A DNA stretch of 64,000 bases from UMGS1370 sp046957575 (GTDB lineage Bacteria; Bacillota; Clostridia; Lachnospirales; Lachnospiraceae), in NCBI GenBank assembly GCA_046957575.1, contig JBKUOG010000001.1, forward strand, positions 62,001-126,000, in the 5' to 3' direction. Both the position numbers and the translations under genes were made by a program. This document shows positions 17,375 to 26,040 of the stretch, piece after piece. Every line of letters begins with the position of its first letter. Position 1 is the first letter of the stretch. The notes below the pieces were generated by a model. That model saw only the letters and a program-made list of their open reading frames with translations. It searched no databases and was not told where the DNA came from.

Positions 17375-17972
17375 CCTCTATTTCCTTTCCTGATGTCTCC
17401 AGTTCTTCCATCCGAAGCTGCAGTTCTTCTTCTACTTCGATTTTAATTTCTTCTTCCTGTTCCGGATTTAAATCCGGCAAATCTTCTGTGGACCCAACAC
17501 CGAACCGGCGCAAAAACTCTTCAGTGGTGGCAAATAGGGCCGGCTTTCCAGGTGCGTCCAGCCTTCCCACCTCGTATACCAGATTATACTCAACTAATTT
17601 ATTGACTGCATGGTCAGACTTTACTCCCCTGATTTTCTCAATCTCCATCTTGGTTATGGGCTGCTTATAGGCAATAATGGAAAGGGTTTCCAGGACAACT
17701 TCTGTCAGCACCTGCTTTTTAGGAGCCGATGCCACCCGAATCAGGTTTGGGTAATATTCTGCTCTCGTGCACATCTGGTACGCATCTTCCAGTTCAATAA
17801 TCTGCATTCCCCGTTTTTCCTTCTGGTATCTCTCCTGAAGCCTTGTCACTGCCTGTTTTGCAGTTTCCCGATCCTCTCCCAAAGCTGCAGCCAGCTGTCT
17901 TACTTCTACTGACTGCCCCATTGTAAAAAGAACAGCTTCCACTACTGCCTCCTGTTCTTTTTTTCCCATCAT
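17352..17972 (-). CDS. scpB: Segregation and condensation protein B
   Basis: ScpB dimerises and binds ScpA/SMC to form the bacterial condensin that compacts and segregates the nucleoid. The two winged-helix domains are recognisable: 'VEAVLFTMGQSVEVRQLAAAL' at the N-terminus and 'VLETLSIIAYKQPITKMEIEKIRGVKSDHAVNKLVEYNLVYEVGRLDAPGKPALFATTEEFLRRFG', the most conserved part of the family. The acidic C-terminal tail is variable. It follows scpA by 20 nt. Confidence 0.97.
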   Translation of the reverse strand: MMGKKEQEAVVEAVLFTMGQSVEVRQLAAALGEDRETAKQAVTRLQERYQKEKRGMQIIELEDAYQMCTRAEYYPNLIRVASAPKKQVLTEVVLETLSIIAYKQPITKMEIEKIRGVKSDHAVNKLVEYNLVYEVGRLDAPGKPALFATTEEFLRRFGVGSTEDLPDLNPEQEEEIKIEVEEELQLRMEELETSGKEIEDGESREI

Positions 17973-17992
17973 ATCTTCATTTCTCCATTCTG

Positions 17993-18793
17993 TCAGTTTC
18001 CTAAATCTCCCAGATCTTCCAGAGAAAGCCTTTCTTCCTCTCCCTCTGGCTCCAGCGTCTCTATCTGCATGTCATCAAAAAGATGTTCCTGGGTTAAACT
18101 GATTTTTCCAATTTTCATTAATTCTAAAATGGCAAGAAACGTCACGACCAGTTCCAGCCGGTCTGTCTGTTTCTCTAACATCTGCCGGAACCGAAACTTT
18201 CTGTGCTTTCTGGCATAGTCCATAACGGACACGATTCTTTCCTCCAGGCTGACCGGCTCTTTTCGGATCACGCCGAAATTGCTGCGGACCCGATCAATTT
18301 TGTCTTCCTGGCGCTTTAACACCTGCTCAAAAATTTTCTGCAGCTTTGCCAGGGTTAAACCGTCTAAAAGATCGTCTAAATCCACAGGAGGTTCGTATTT
18401 TGCCACTTCTTTCGGAACAGTAGGATTCTTGTAAAAAATAAGGCCGGCATCCTCTTCCCGATCCTGAAGCACCAATGCCATGTATTTATATTTTTTATAC
18501 TCCAACAGGCGGGCCACCAGTTCAGAACGGGGATCTTGTTCTTCCCCCGTCTCTTCATCCACCTCTGCCGGAAGCAGCATCCGGGCCTTAATATCCAGCA
18601 GGGTAGCCGCCATCACCAGAAACTCGCTGACCACATTTAAATCCTCTTTGTCCATGTGATTGACGTAGTCTAAATACTGCTCTGTAATCTCCACAATCGG
18701 GATATCATAGATATTGATCTTGTTTTTCTCTATTAAATGCAGCAGCAGATCCAGCGGACCTTCAAAATGCTCCAGCTTATAAGAAATCTCCAT
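17993..18793 (-). CDS. scpA: Segregation and condensation protein A
   Basis: Kleisin subunit of SMC-ScpAB. The start is ATG 18793, giving 'MEISYKLEHFEGPLDLLLHLIEKNKINIYDIPI', the family's signature N-terminus; the frame is open further upstream but only through a terminator hairpin. 'TLLDIKARMLLP' and a C-terminal winged helix ('LVVTFLAILELMKIGKISLTQEHLFDDMQI') complete the family plan at 266 residues. First gene of the scpA-scpB-dut-TPR-hflX run. Confidence 0.97.
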   Translation of the reverse strand: MEISYKLEHFEGPLDLLLHLIEKNKINIYDIPIVEITEQYLDYVNHMDKEDLNVVSEFLVMAATLLDIKARMLLPAEVDEETGEEQDPRSELVARLLEYKKYKYMALVLQDREEDAGLIFYKNPTVPKEVAKYEPPVDLDDLLDGLTLAKLQKIFEQVLKRQEDKIDRVRSNFGVIRKEPVSLEERIVSVMDYARKHRKFRFRQMLEKQTDRLELVVTFLAILELMKIGKISLTQEHLFDDMQIETLEPEGEEERLSLEDLGDLGN

Positions 18794-18833
18794 ATCCTGC
18801 TCCCCTTTTCTTTTTGGATACCGGCATTTGCGT

Positions 18834-18869
18834 AAAAGGATTGCCGCTTTCATACGGCAATCCTTTTTC
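18834..18869 (-). terminator. Terminator between the cohesin-domain gene and scpA
   Basis: A perfect stem GGATTGCCG / CGGCAATCC with an 8-nt loop, followed on the minus strand by TTTT. The plus strand also ends in a T-run, so it could work both ways. Confidence 0.85.
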
Positions 18870-18889
18870 AGCATCCTGTATACAGATAC

Positions 18890-20578
18890 TTATTCATCAT
18901 CAATGTCTAAAAACTCAAAATCATCGTCATCACCCAAATCCACTGCCGGGCGAGTTGGTTCTGCGGCCGGCCTCTGTGGGCGGCTGTAACTGGAAGGCGA
19001 TGGCTGCGGCGCTCCTGCAGGACGAATGCTCCTTACTGGTCTTGCCTCCTGCCTTCCTCCATTCTCCTGTCCCGAAACACTGGTCCGTCTTGGGGCTTTT
19101 TCTGGTTCCTGGCGTACCTGCACTGGGCGGGTTGGCACTTGCTGCCTGGTATCATCTCCACCCTGGATCGGTCTGGAAGGCTGTCTGGTATTTGCCGGAC
19201 GCACAAGCGTTTCCTCCATCTCCGAGCGCGGAATCCTTCTGACCACTGGCTGATGTCTTGGTTCTTCTCTTCTTATCTGGGGGCTGGCCAGATCCTCATC
19301 AAGCGAATCAAACTCATCTTCTTCAGAAAAACCGGCTCTTCTGCTGCCCTGTCCTCTGCCTGGATTAGAAGGCGTGCTCCTTCCATTCCCTTTTACAATC
19401 AGATACACCATGATAATAAAGAGCACCAGCGCCACTGCGATTAAAACAATCATAATAATCCGCTGAACCTTAAAGTCTTTCAGCAGTTCATTGTACTGAT
19501 TAATTACCTGGGCATGTTCTTCCTGAGTTACGCCTGTGTCAACCGCCGGATCGCTGAAATATCTCTGAATTGTCTTTTCTGTCAAATCATACCGGTAGAA
19601 ATTCTTTTCTCCTGCTGCATTCATACCGTAAAATACGCAATACTGAGGTTCGCTTTCAGATGCCCATACCCATCCAGTTACTTTATGGCCATCAATATTA
19701 ATCGTTGTCTCGGAAAATCCTTCCGGCACTGCTACGCCCTCTTCCAGCGGAATAATGGAAATTGCCTTTGCGGCTGCCTCTAAGCTGACGCTCTCCGCAG
19801 GAGCCCCAGATCCTTCTGTTCCAGCATCCTGGCTGGCTCCTTCCGCGTTTTTCAAAACTGTGATCGTATAATCTTTTACTGTGGTTCCATCCTGGGCAGT
19901 AACTTTGCAGACTACGGTATTTTCTCCTTCCTGCAGTTCCTCATTGCCGGTCACTGCATAGGAAGCATTGGGATCTGCTGTGGTCACACTAATTGTGAGG
20001 CGGCTCACATCAAGACCGACATTTACACTATATGCATCCGTATCTGCCGAAAACTCCGGAGACAGCGTTCCGGGAGACACCTGCAAAGAAGACAGGGATG
20101 CATTGTTTGAGGCGCTGGAAGATGCCTGAACGGTAACGGTTGACTTGCCTACATGACTCATGGTTACCATCTGGGAATCAGCATCATAAACTTCCTGAGA
20201 CGTCACTGTAATCTGGGAAGTTCCTGCCTGTTTTGCCTTAAATTTCATGGCAAACACAATCACTGACGGGTTGTTGGCATCCGGGCTTCCATGGGCGCGC
20301 AGTGCGCCGCTTCCGCCCTCTACACTGTTTCCGCTGATAAATTCCAGAGCATTGGCATCATAGGCAAGGGCAATATCCGCTTTGCTTAAAGCAGCCCCCT
20401 CTGATGCAGACACTTTTAAATTGACTGTCAGTTCACTGCCTGCTGATGCAGACGGATCGCTGAACTGTATAGTTCCATTGGCCGCAAAAGCTGTCATTGT
20501 CATGCCCGGCAGAAGAGACATGCTCATCATGCAGGCCATTGTCAAAGCGGCAAATAACTGTTTTATCTTTTTATTCAT
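18890..20578 (-). CDS. Cohesin- and cadherin-like-domain membrane protein with a long cytosolic tail
   Basis: A 562-residue surface protein. A signal peptide (residues 1-33, ending 'AFAAN') is followed by a cohesin-type beta-sandwich at about 36-150 ('SAGSELTVNLKVSA...ADIALAYDANALEFIS...VIVFAMKFKAKQAG') and a cadherin-like beta-sandwich at about 158-240 ('ASLSSLQVSPGTLSPEF...YTITVLK'). One transmembrane helix at about 375-400 ('IIMIVLIAVALVLFIIMVYLIV') is followed by about 155 cytosolic residues rich in Pro, Arg and Gln, ending in an acidic 'DDDDFEFLDIDDE'. It lies 19 nt downstream of the wall hydrolase, which carries a similar cadherin-like domain, so the two probably act together in the envelope. 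No dockerin partner is visible. Confidence 0.8.
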   Translation of the reverse strand: MNKKIKQLFAALTMACMMSMSLLPGMTMTAFAANGTIQFSDPSASAGSELTVNLKVSASEGAALSKADIALAYDANALEFISGNSVEGGSGALRAHGSPDANNPSVIVFAMKFKAKQAGTSQITVTSQEVYDADSQMVTMSHVGKSTVTVQASSSASNNASLSSLQVSPGTLSPEFSADTDAYSVNVGLDVSRLTISVTTADPNASYAVTGNEELQEGENTVVCKVTAQDGTTVKDYTITVLKNAEGASQDAGTEGSGAPAESVSLEAAAKAISIIPLEEGVAVPEGFSETTINIDGHKVTGWVWASESEPQYCVFYGMNAAGEKNFYRYDLTEKTIQRYFSDPAVDTGVTQEEHAQVINQYNELLKDFKVQRIIMIVLIAVALVLFIIMVYLIVKGNGRSTPSNPGRGQGSRRAGFSEEDEFDSLDEDLASPQIRREEPRHQPVVRRIPRSEMEETLVRPANTRQPSRPIQGGDDTRQQVPTRPVQVRQEPEKAPRRTSVSGQENGGRQEARPVRSIRPAGAPQPSPSSYSRPQRPAAEPTRPAVDLGDDDDFEFLDIDDE

Positions 20579-20597
20579 TTCCTTATCTCTCTCCAGT

Positions 20598-22793
20598 CTA
20601 ATTAATTACCGTAACGCTGCTTCCCCCTGGACCATCTGTATTCCCTTCCGTAAGTCCTCCTGACGAATCCGGCACTCCGGGACCTCCATTTGAGGAACCG
20701 GCACTGTCTGAAGGATTCGAGCTGCCGGATGACGGACCCTGACTTCCTGTACCAGTCTGGCTATTGCTGCCTGAACCGGCATTAGGCATAGGACCATTTG
20801 CAGACTGAACAATGCGGATGGTATATTCTCTTATATCTCCGTTTTGCGCCTGCACCTTTATCTTAGCCTCCGTAGTTCCGCCGTTTAATGCAATATTTCC
20901 AGTTCCGCTTACTGTTGCTGTATTGGAAATGGCAGATGCCGAAATCTCTACATTGGTTACTGAAGAGTTTACAATTACATCATATGTATGGGTGTCTTTT
21001 CCGAAAACTGGCGTCATGGAAAATCCTGAAACTCCCAGAGAAGACAGTTTATTATTAGGACTTCCATCTCCTGTCGGTCTTGCGCAGGCCTGCTCCGGCA
21101 TATTATTGTAAACTGGTATTTTAAATTCCAGTGCGGTCTGCTTCACATCTTCGGTATAGGCTTCCGCCATCTTTGCGCCTTCTGAAGCAGCTCCCTGCAC
21201 ATTGGTCATGTACTGGTGCTTGTACATATTGCTTCCCTGTACATTAAATTTCTTCAAATAGAACGTATCCTGCCCGGCTTTTACATAATTTTCCCCATAA
21301 TTGACAGCACCGCCGATAATCGACTTTTCTACCGTATTCCATGGCCGATTATAGGAGCCGGACTGAGCTGCATAGGAAAGTCCCTTTGCCACCTTGCTCA
21401 TGGTGCTGGTCTCATACGTTTCTACATTAAAGAAATTATAAATTCCCTCATAACCGGTTACGGTTCCTGAAATCATAGGACTGGTGCCCTGGCTGCCCTG
21501 CTCCTGAATAATCATGGCTGCCAAAACGTAAGGATTTACTCCTGACTGAACGGCTGCATCCATAATAATATCTACATAAGAGCGGCTGCCGGAAGAAGGA
21601 ACACCGCCAGAAGAACTGTCTCCGGTGCCTGAACCAGAAGAACTTCCTCCCGGCCCCTGCTCTTCTCCTGCATGAATCACTCCGCCGCCAGAGGGTCCCT
21701 CTAAACCAACTCCCGGGCCAATCTCCGCAAGAAGTGCTGTTCTTTTGGGCGAAATGGATGCCTGGGGTCCTTCTAGAAAAACATTGCCGTCTCCCTTTCC
21801 TGTGTCGGACGGCCCTTCAAAGGTTACGCCGGACCCTCCAGGGCCAGAACTGTTTCCAGAATCTCCTCCTGAATTCTGTGGAGCTGTGGTAACATCCCCG
21901 CCCCCCGGTCCTTCTGTCTGTGAATTTCCAGCACTGCCAGGACCACCTTCTGTCCCTGAATTCAAATCCGATCCGGATGGGCTGGAAGACGTCCCGCTGT
22001 TTCCACTGGCCGAACTCTCCAAAAAGGTTCCCTTTACCATGCTTTCCAAACCAGCAGTCGTATGGGCACTGGCATTATAACTTTGAAGCAGAAACTGGAA
22101 AATGTATTTTTCATTCAGGAAATTTCTGGGATCCATGTAATACCGAATAATATCCGGTGATGCCTGTACCCAGGATGCCCCATCAAATCCATTCCAGGTA
22201 CTGGTGTCCCAGTTGTATGCGCCGTCTGCCGTAGACTTCCAGGAGGAAATGCTGCTGTTTGCCACCAGATTGCGGGTAATGACGCTTTCATTTTCAATGG
22301 CTGAATTCCAATCAGCGCCTGTGTGCTGGGCAGTAAATACCCAGTTGGGATACTGGGCATGAAGTTCTCTAAGCCCTGGCTTATAAGACTCTGGAAATCC
22401 CTGAGCATTTAAGTATGCCTCAAAATCCGAGTCTGCTGTATAAGATACCGGAAATTTTATGTACTGGCTGGATGCATACCCGGTCTGCGTCCCTCCTCCA
22501 TTTCCGGAAAAACGCACCTGATACCACAAAACACCGTCACCGGCAGTCTTTTCTCCGATCACAGTAACAGCGGTTCCATAAGGCAGCCTGGCTACTACAC
22601 TGGCATTTGTCCCGGCATCACTTCGTATATTAAGAGATGTGGCTTTGATGGTTGCACTGCGCTCTGTATAGGCATAGACCTCTGCCATTGGATTTAATGG
22701 CAGAAACGGCAAAAACGCCGCCTCAGGTGTCTGAAATGCCATCAAAAGACTCAGCCCAAGGGCAGCTCCCCTTTTCTTTATGTTTATTTTCAT
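20598..22793 (-). CDS. SH3 / glucosaminidase-type cell wall hydrolase with Gly-rich insert
   Basis: A 731-residue secreted protein. Signal peptide, then an SH3b domain (about 45-110: 'IKATSLNIRSDAGTNASVVARLPYGTAVTVIG'), then an endo-beta-N-acetylglucosaminidase-like region in two pieces: 'FEAYLNAQGFPESYKPGLRELHAQYPNW...FLNEKYIFQFL' and 'VDIIMDAAVQSGVNPYVLAAMIIQEQGSQG...YNFFNVETY'. Between them lies a low-complexity Gly/Ser/Pro insert of about 150 residues with repeated EGP/GPGG. A cadherin-like domain at about 590-680 and a Gly/Ser-rich tail end the protein. The Glu in 'IIQEQGS' is the likely catalytic residue. RBS 'AGGAG'; it has its own promoter. Confidence 0.85.
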   Translation of the reverse strand: MKINIKKRGAALGLSLLMAFQTPEAAFLPFLPLNPMAEVYAYTERSATIKATSLNIRSDAGTNASVVARLPYGTAVTVIGEKTAGDGVLWYQVRFSGNGGGTQTGYASSQYIKFPVSYTADSDFEAYLNAQGFPESYKPGLRELHAQYPNWVFTAQHTGADWNSAIENESVITRNLVANSSISSWKSTADGAYNWDTSTWNGFDGASWVQASPDIIRYYMDPRNFLNEKYIFQFLLQSYNASAHTTAGLESMVKGTFLESSASGNSGTSSSPSGSDLNSGTEGGPGSAGNSQTEGPGGGDVTTAPQNSGGDSGNSSGPGGSGVTFEGPSDTGKGDGNVFLEGPQASISPKRTALLAEIGPGVGLEGPSGGGVIHAGEEQGPGGSSSGSGTGDSSSGGVPSSGSRSYVDIIMDAAVQSGVNPYVLAAMIIQEQGSQGTSPMISGTVTGYEGIYNFFNVETYETSTMSKVAKGLSYAAQSGSYNRPWNTVEKSIIGGAVNYGENYVKAGQDTFYLKKFNVQGSNMYKHQYMTNVQGAASEGAKMAEAYTEDVKQTALEFKIPVYNNMPEQACARPTGDGSPNNKLSSLGVSGFSMTPVFGKDTHTYDVIVNSSVTNVEISASAISNTATVSGTGNIALNGGTTEAKIKVQAQNGDIREYTIRIVQSANGPMPNAGSGSNSQTGTGSQGPSSGSSNPSDSAGSSNGGPGVPDSSGGLTEGNTDGPGGSSVTVIN

Positions 22794-22873
22794 GTTTATC
22801 TCCTAGCTTCGGCAGACTGAATCAAAAACGATTTACAGCGCTGAACCGATATGTGCAAACGTACAACAAACTT

Positions 22874-22903
22874 ATTATAATGAAAAAGGGTTTCCTCTGT
22901 CAA
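22874..22903 (-). promoter_or_regulatory. Sigma-A promoter of the wall hydrolase operon
   Basis: Reading leftward: TTGACA (22898-22903), an 18-nt spacer, TATAAT (22874-22879). Both hexamers are perfect consensus. It sits about 80 nt upstream of the hydrolase start. Confidence 0.8.
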
Positions 22904-22955
22904 CCAGATCAGAAAAAACTTCACGCAATTTACGAATTTTGTAAAGAAGTTGTAA

Positions 22956-22994
22956 GAAAAAGGGAGACCGGCGCGTTTTAGCGCACAGTCCCCC
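22956..22994 (-). terminator. Terminator of the decarboxylase operon
   Basis: A strong hairpin (GGGGACTG-TGCGC-TAAAAC-GCGCC-GGTCTCCC) followed by CTTTTTC on the minus strand, just past the stop of the last gene. Confidence 0.85.
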
Positions 22995-23006
22995 AATTCA
23001 TCCCGC

Positions 23007-24419
23007 TTATACAGGGTATGCTTTATTTTCTTTATCTGCCGCAGCCGGATCTACCTTGGTCTGCTGGGCTTCTCTGTACTCAAAAAATTCCTTTGCTACA
23101 GCCGGGAACAGTGCATAGGACAGAACGTCCTCATCCTGCTGTTTCCACTGTGCACATTCCTTTTCAAACTGAGGAAGCTGAGGAGCGATTAAATCAGCCG
23201 GACGGCAGGTAATCGGAGCCTCATCGCCGATAATCTTCTTCTGAACCTCTGCATTAAATGGCTTAACGGTCTGGCCAAACTCACCTAACATAATCTTTTT
23301 GGATTCCTTCGGAACCATCTTGTAACGCTCTCCAGCCAGTACATTCATAACTGCCTGAGTACCAACGATCTGAGAAGAAGGAGTTACTAACGGCGGTTCG
23401 CCGAAGTCTTTTCTTACTCTTGGAATCTCTTCCAGAACTTCCTGGTACTTATCTTCCTTGCCGGCTTCCTTTAACTGGTTTACCAGGTTGGAAAGCATAC
23501 CGCCCGGTACCTGATACTGCAAGGTCTTAATATTTACGCCCAGAACCTTTGGATTTAACAGGCCGCTCTTTAATGCTTCTTCTCTGATTGGAGCAAAGTA
23601 AGCTGCAATCTCAGCCAGTAAGTTCAAATCATAACCGGTGTCATAAGGAGTTCCTCTGAAGGTTTCTACCATAACCTCGGTAGCAGGCTGGCTGGTACCA
23701 AGAGCTAACGGAGACATTGCACAGTCAATAATATCACAGCCTGCTTCTACTGCCTTCATATAGGTCATGGAAGCAACACCAGATGTATAATGAGTATGCA
23801 GATCAATCGGAAGGCTGGTTCCTTCTTTTAATGCGTGTACCAGTTCATCTGCCTGATAAGGGGTGAGAAGTCCGGCCATATCCTTAATACATAAGGAATC
23901 TGCGCCCATATCTTCAATTCTCTTTGCAATATCCTTCCAGTAATCCAGCGTATAGGCATCACCCAGAGTATAACACAGCGCAATCTGCGCATGGCCTTTT
24001 TCCTTATTGGTAGCTTTCACTGCAGTCTCCAGGTTGCGGATATCATTTAAGCAGTCAAAAATACGGATGATATCAATACCGTTTGCAATGGATTTCTGTA
24101 CAAAATATTCTACTACGTCATCTGCATAGTGGTTATAGCCTAAGATGTTCTGTCCGCGGAACAGCATCTGCAGCTTGGTGTTTTTGAATCCATCTCTTAA
24201 TTTTCTAAGTCTATCCCATGGATCTTCCTTTAAGAAACGCAGACAGGAATCAAAGGTAGCTCCTCCCCAGCACTCAACTGCATGGTAGCCTACCTTGTCC
24301 ATCTTTTCAATAATCGGCAGCATCTGCTCTGTGGTCATACGTGTCGCAAGCAAAGACTGGTGGGCATCACGAAGGACAGTCTCCACAATCTTTACTGGCT
24401 TTTTATTTACCTCTGCCAT
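23007..24419 (-). CDS. oadA: Oxaloacetate decarboxylase alpha / pyruvate carboxyltransferase subunit
   Basis: Carboxyltransferase that moves the carboxyl group between oxaloacetate and biotin. 'VETVLRDAHQSLLATRM' (metal and substrate site), 'ECWGGATFDSCLRFL', 'LCIKDMAGLLTP' with the biotin-accepting Lys, and 'DLHTHYTSG' (metal His pair) are textbook OadA/PycB/5S motifs. At 470 residues it lacks the C-terminal biotin domain found in fused OadA; the separate carrier two genes upstream supplies it. Last gene of a five-gene operon; RBS 'AAAGGAGG'. Direction of reaction (decarboxylation, or carboxylation of pyruvate by transcarboxylation) cannot be decided from sequence. Confidence 0.93.
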   Translation of the reverse strand: MAEVNKKPVKIVETVLRDAHQSLLATRMTTEQMLPIIEKMDKVGYHAVECWGGATFDSCLRFLKEDPWDRLRKLRDGFKNTKLQMLFRGQNILGYNHYADDVVEYFVQKSIANGIDIIRIFDCLNDIRNLETAVKATNKEKGHAQIALCYTLGDAYTLDYWKDIAKRIEDMGADSLCIKDMAGLLTPYQADELVHALKEGTSLPIDLHTHYTSGVASMTYMKAVEAGCDIIDCAMSPLALGTSQPATEVMVETFRGTPYDTGYDLNLLAEIAAYFAPIREEALKSGLLNPKVLGVNIKTLQYQVPGGMLSNLVNQLKEAGKEDKYQEVLEEIPRVRKDFGEPPLVTPSSQIVGTQAVMNVLAGERYKMVPKESKKIMLGEFGQTVKPFNAEVQKKIIGDEAPITCRPADLIAPQLPQFEKECAQWKQQDEDVLSYALFPAVAKEFFEYREAQQTKVDPAAADKENKAYPV

Positions 24420-24453
24420 TTTTATTTCCTCCTTTTATTCAACGCAACCGTTA

Positions 24454-25605
24454 TTATTTAACCCCGAATATTGCCATAAACGTACCGGCTGCTACTGCAG
24501 TACCGATAACACCTGCTACGTTGGGGCCCATTGCATGCATCAGCAGGAAGTTGGTTGGATCTGCTTCCGATCCGACTTTCTGGGATACACGAGCAGCCAT
24601 AGGAACTGCGGATACTCCGGCAGAACCAATCAGCGGATTTACCTTTCCTCCGGTAACCTTGCACATAATCTTACCAAAGATAACGCCGGCGGCTGTACCC
24701 AATGCGAATGCAACCAGACCCAGAATTACGATCTTAATGGTGGTTCCCTTTAAGAATGCCTCTGCACTGGTAGTTGCACCTACTGAAGTACCTAATACGA
24801 TAACAACGATGTACATCAGTGCATTGGAAGCAGTCTCAGCAAGCTGACCCACAACACCGGACTCTCTGAACAAGTTTCCTAACATCAGCATACCAACTAA
24901 CGGCGCTGTGGTAGGAAGAATCATACAAACAACTACGGTTACGATAATCGGGAACAGAATCTTTTCCAGCTTAGAAACCGGGCGAAGCTGCTCCATCTTA
25001 ATCTTACGTTCTTCTTCTGTGGTCAGAAGTTTCATAATCGGCGGCTGGATAATCGGAACCAACGCCATATAGGAGTATGCGGCAACAGCAATTGGGCCTA
25101 AATACTCGGTCTGTCCCAGCTTTCCTGCCAGGAAAATAGAAGTAGGGCCGTCTGCACCGCCGATAATGGAGATGGCAGCAGCAGCTTTATCATTAAAGCC
25201 CATGAAAATTGCTAAAAAGTAAGCGCCGTAAATACCAAACTGAGCAGCAGCGCCCAGCAGGAAGCTCTTGGGGTTTGCAATCAGGGGACCAAAATCCGTC
25301 ATAGCGCCTACGCCCATGAAAATCAGAGACGGCAGAATACTCCACTCATCCAACAGATAGAAATAGTGAAGAAGTCCTCCAATCCCGTTTGATGAATCTT
25401 CAACTGACAGCATGATGTCCGGATAAATATTAACCAGAAGCATACCAAAGGAAATCGGTACTAAAAGGAGCGGCTCAAATCCCTTTTTAATCGCCAGGTA
25501 AAGGAAGATGAAGGCCACGCCAATCATGACGAAATTGCCCCAGGTCAGGTTCGCAAATGCGGTCTGCTGAAGAAGATTACCCAAGGTTGTTGTAATATAA
25601 TCCAT
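24454..25605 (-). CDS. oadB: Na+-pumping decarboxylase beta subunit
   Basis: Integral membrane subunit that decarboxylates carboxybiotin and exports Na+, storing the energy as a sodium gradient. It has about nine hydrophobic segments; the key motif 'IGGADGPTSIFL' with the essential Asp is intact, as is 'GSAGVSAVPMAARVSQ', the second conserved loop. 383 residues is standard for MmdB/OadB/GcdB. RBS 'GGAGG'. It is shared by whichever carboxyltransferase (gene at 26818 or 23007) loads the biotin carrier. Confidence 0.95.
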   Translation of the reverse strand: MDYITTTLGNLLQQTAFANLTWGNFVMIGVAFIFLYLAIKKGFEPLLLVPISFGMLLVNIYPDIMLSVEDSSNGIGGLLHYFYLLDEWSILPSLIFMGVGAMTDFGPLIANPKSFLLGAAAQFGIYGAYFLAIFMGFNDKAAAAISIIGGADGPTSIFLAGKLGQTEYLGPIAVAAYSYMALVPIIQPPIMKLLTTEEERKIKMEQLRPVSKLEKILFPIIVTVVVCMILPTTAPLVGMLMLGNLFRESGVVGQLAETASNALMYIVVIVLGTSVGATTSAEAFLKGTTIKIVILGLVAFALGTAAGVIFGKIMCKVTGGKVNPLIGSAGVSAVPMAARVSQKVGSEADPTNFLLMHAMGPNVAGVIGTAVAAGTFMAIFGVK

Positions 25606-25644
25606 GTTAATCCCTCCATGTAGGATACAAAATCACTGCACCTA

Positions 25645-26019
25645 TTAGTTTAATGTAGCGATGGTTGCACCGGTCTCTACTGTCTCGCCTGCTGCTACAT
25701 TAATGCTTGCTACCGTACCGTCCTGAGGTGCTACGATATCGTTTTCCATCTTCATGGCTTCCAAAACTGCTAAAACATCGCCTCTCTTTACTGCCTGTCC
25801 AGCAGCTGCCTTTACAGCCAGAATCTTGCCGCGCATAGGAGCTGCTACTGTTACGCTTCCCTGTGCTCCTGCTGCCGCCTTTGGTGCTGGTGCTTTTGGT
25901 GCTGCCGGCGCTGCTTTCGGTGCAGGCGCTGCCTTTGGTGCTGGTGCTGCTGTGCCTGCGCCTTCTTCTACAGTAACTTCATAAACATTGCCATTTACAG
26001 TAATTGTATAGTTTTTCAT
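25645..26019 (-). CDS. Biotin carboxyl carrier subunit
   Basis: A 124-residue biotinyl carrier. N-terminal 'MKNYTITVNGNVYEVTVEE', an Ala/Pro/Lys-rich flexible linker (about 22-50), then the biotinyl domain with 'EAMKMEND', Lys being the biotin site about 35 residues before the end. It matches the gamma subunit (MmdC/GcdC) of Na+ decarboxylases and the 1.3S subunit of transcarboxylase. It sits between the delta-like and beta genes; RBS 'AGGAGG'. Confidence 0.95.
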   Translation of the reverse strand: MKNYTITVNGNVYEVTVEEGAGTAAPAPKAAPAPKAAPAAPKAPAPKAAAGAQGSVTVAAPMRGKILAVKAAAGQAVKRGDVLAVLEAMKMENDIVAPQDGTVASINVAAGETVETGATIATLN

Positions 26020-26040
26020 ATTAAAAATCCTCCTAATGAT

